From contig NZ_BJYL01000032.1 of NCBI RefSeq assembly GCF_007991495.1, forward strand, positions 1-64,000: a stretch of DNA of 64,000 nucleotides, written 5' to 3'. The notes beneath the pieces were generated by a model that saw only the letters and a list, made by a program, of their open reading frames with translations, searched no databases and had not been told where the DNA came from. Positions 63,539-64,000 of this stretch are shown piece after piece. Source of the DNA: Sporosarcina luteola (lineage in GTDB: Bacteria > Bacillota > Bacilli > Bacillales_A > Planococcaceae). The position numbers and the translations under genes are program-made. Position 1 is the first letter of the stretch. The number at the start of each line of letters is the position of its first letter.

Positions 63539-63576
63539 GGAATATTTAATTAATATTAAATAAGGGGAAATGACGC

Positions 63577-64000
63577 ATGGGGTATATTGAAGATATTAGA
63601 GAAGTGGTCGGGAATCAACCTCTGTTGCTTACCGGTGTTGGGGTAGGTGTGTTTAATGAGAAAGGTGAAATTCTATTGCAGCAAAATGTAGACGGACGTT
63701 GGGGAATCCCGGGCGGCTTCATGGAACTTGGTGAATCTGCTGAGGAAGCCGGTCGAAGAGAAGTGCTGGAAGAGACCGGGATTGAGATCGGAAAAGTGGA
63801 TCTTGTAACAGTTGTTTCGGGCGAACATACACATACCGTATTGAAAAATGGGCATGAGTATTATTCCGTTACGATTGTATTTGTTTCGCAAGACATTCGT
63901 GGGGGGGAAATAAAGGCGGACGGCATTGAGACATTAGAAGCCGGTTTCTTTAATTTGCAGCAATTGCCGGAGAACTTGAATCCAATGATTAAATCTATGA
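63577..64000 (+). CDS. NUDIX hydrolase, cut by the window end
   Basis: First 141 residues only; no stop before the window ends. ATG 63577 with AAGGGGAAATGAC. NUDIX box GGFMELGESAEEAGRREVLEETGI is intact. The N-terminal MGYIEDIREVVGNQPLLLTGVGVGVF belongs to the group of ~150-residue Bacillus NUDIX proteins with a short helical lead. Different subgroup from the preceding NUDIX gene, so not a recent duplication. Confidence 0.88.
   Translation, partial: MGYIEDIREVVGNQPLLLTGVGVGVFNEKGEILLQQNVDGRWGIPGGFMELGESAEEAGRREVLEETGIEIGKVDLVTVVSGEHTHTVLKNGHEYYSVTIVFVSQDIRGGEIKADGIETLEAGFFNLQQLPENLNPMIKSM

Overview
The window looks like chromosome of a spore-forming member of the Bacillales, most likely Planococcaceae and close to Sporosarcina. 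This is inferred from gene families and style, not from a 16S gene, which is absent here. The support is moderate GC, purine-rich Gram-positive ribosome binding sites, frequent TTG/GTG starts, spore genes (CotF-type coat protein, a SleL-like cortex hydrolase, a LytH-like M23 peptidase), an S-box, a T-box, AbrB, and HisZ with short-form HisG. No prophage, transposase, CRISPR array, tRNA or rRNA was seen.

Layout. 0.1-4.4 kb: small accessory genes, then an FAD oxidoreductase and an ECF41-type sigma factor behind a matching ECF41 promoter. 4.4-10.4 kb: alanine/sodium symporter, TSUP exporter, CorA, ThpR and HAD genes. 10.7-13.7 kb: T-box-controlled serine operon (class V aminotransferase, serA). 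13.9-18 kb: DUF3231 protein, prolyl oligopeptidase, LytH-like peptidase, thioredoxin. 18-21 kb: an accessory stretch with dispersed structured repeats, a type I toxin-antitoxin locus (36-aa holin-like toxin, convergent antisense RNA) and two acetyltransferases. 21-31 kb: ugpQ-like gene, abrB, yitT, S-box metA, DUF421, a TetR-controlled SMR efflux pair, RluA-type pseudouridine synthase and spore genes. 31.3-31.7 kb: a MITE-like element with terminal inverted repeats and a 9-bp target duplication in the gdhA leader. 31.8-40 kb: gdhA, argG with an ARG box, and an ABC-2 exporter operon. 40-46.7 kb: divergent hisJ and the operon hisZ-G-D-B-A-F-IE, which lacks hisH. 47-51.6 kb: rlmN, a frameshifted NERD gene and a tyrosine phenol-lyase. 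52-58.4 kb: stress protein, a Sco / sensor kinase / response regulator operon facing a YtkA-type lipoprotein, and an ASCH protein. 58.6-64 kb: aminotransferase, pepF and two NUDIX hydrolases.

Two classes of non-coding repeat stand out. One is a ~130-bp structured element present eight times; its 7-bp ends differ between copies but stay complementary. The other is a set of six intergenic arrays with 20-21-bp periods, four or five of which alternate two unit types. Neither is explained by coding function. Together with the toxin locus, the MITE in the gdhA leader and the hisH-less histidine operon, they are the observations most worth following up.
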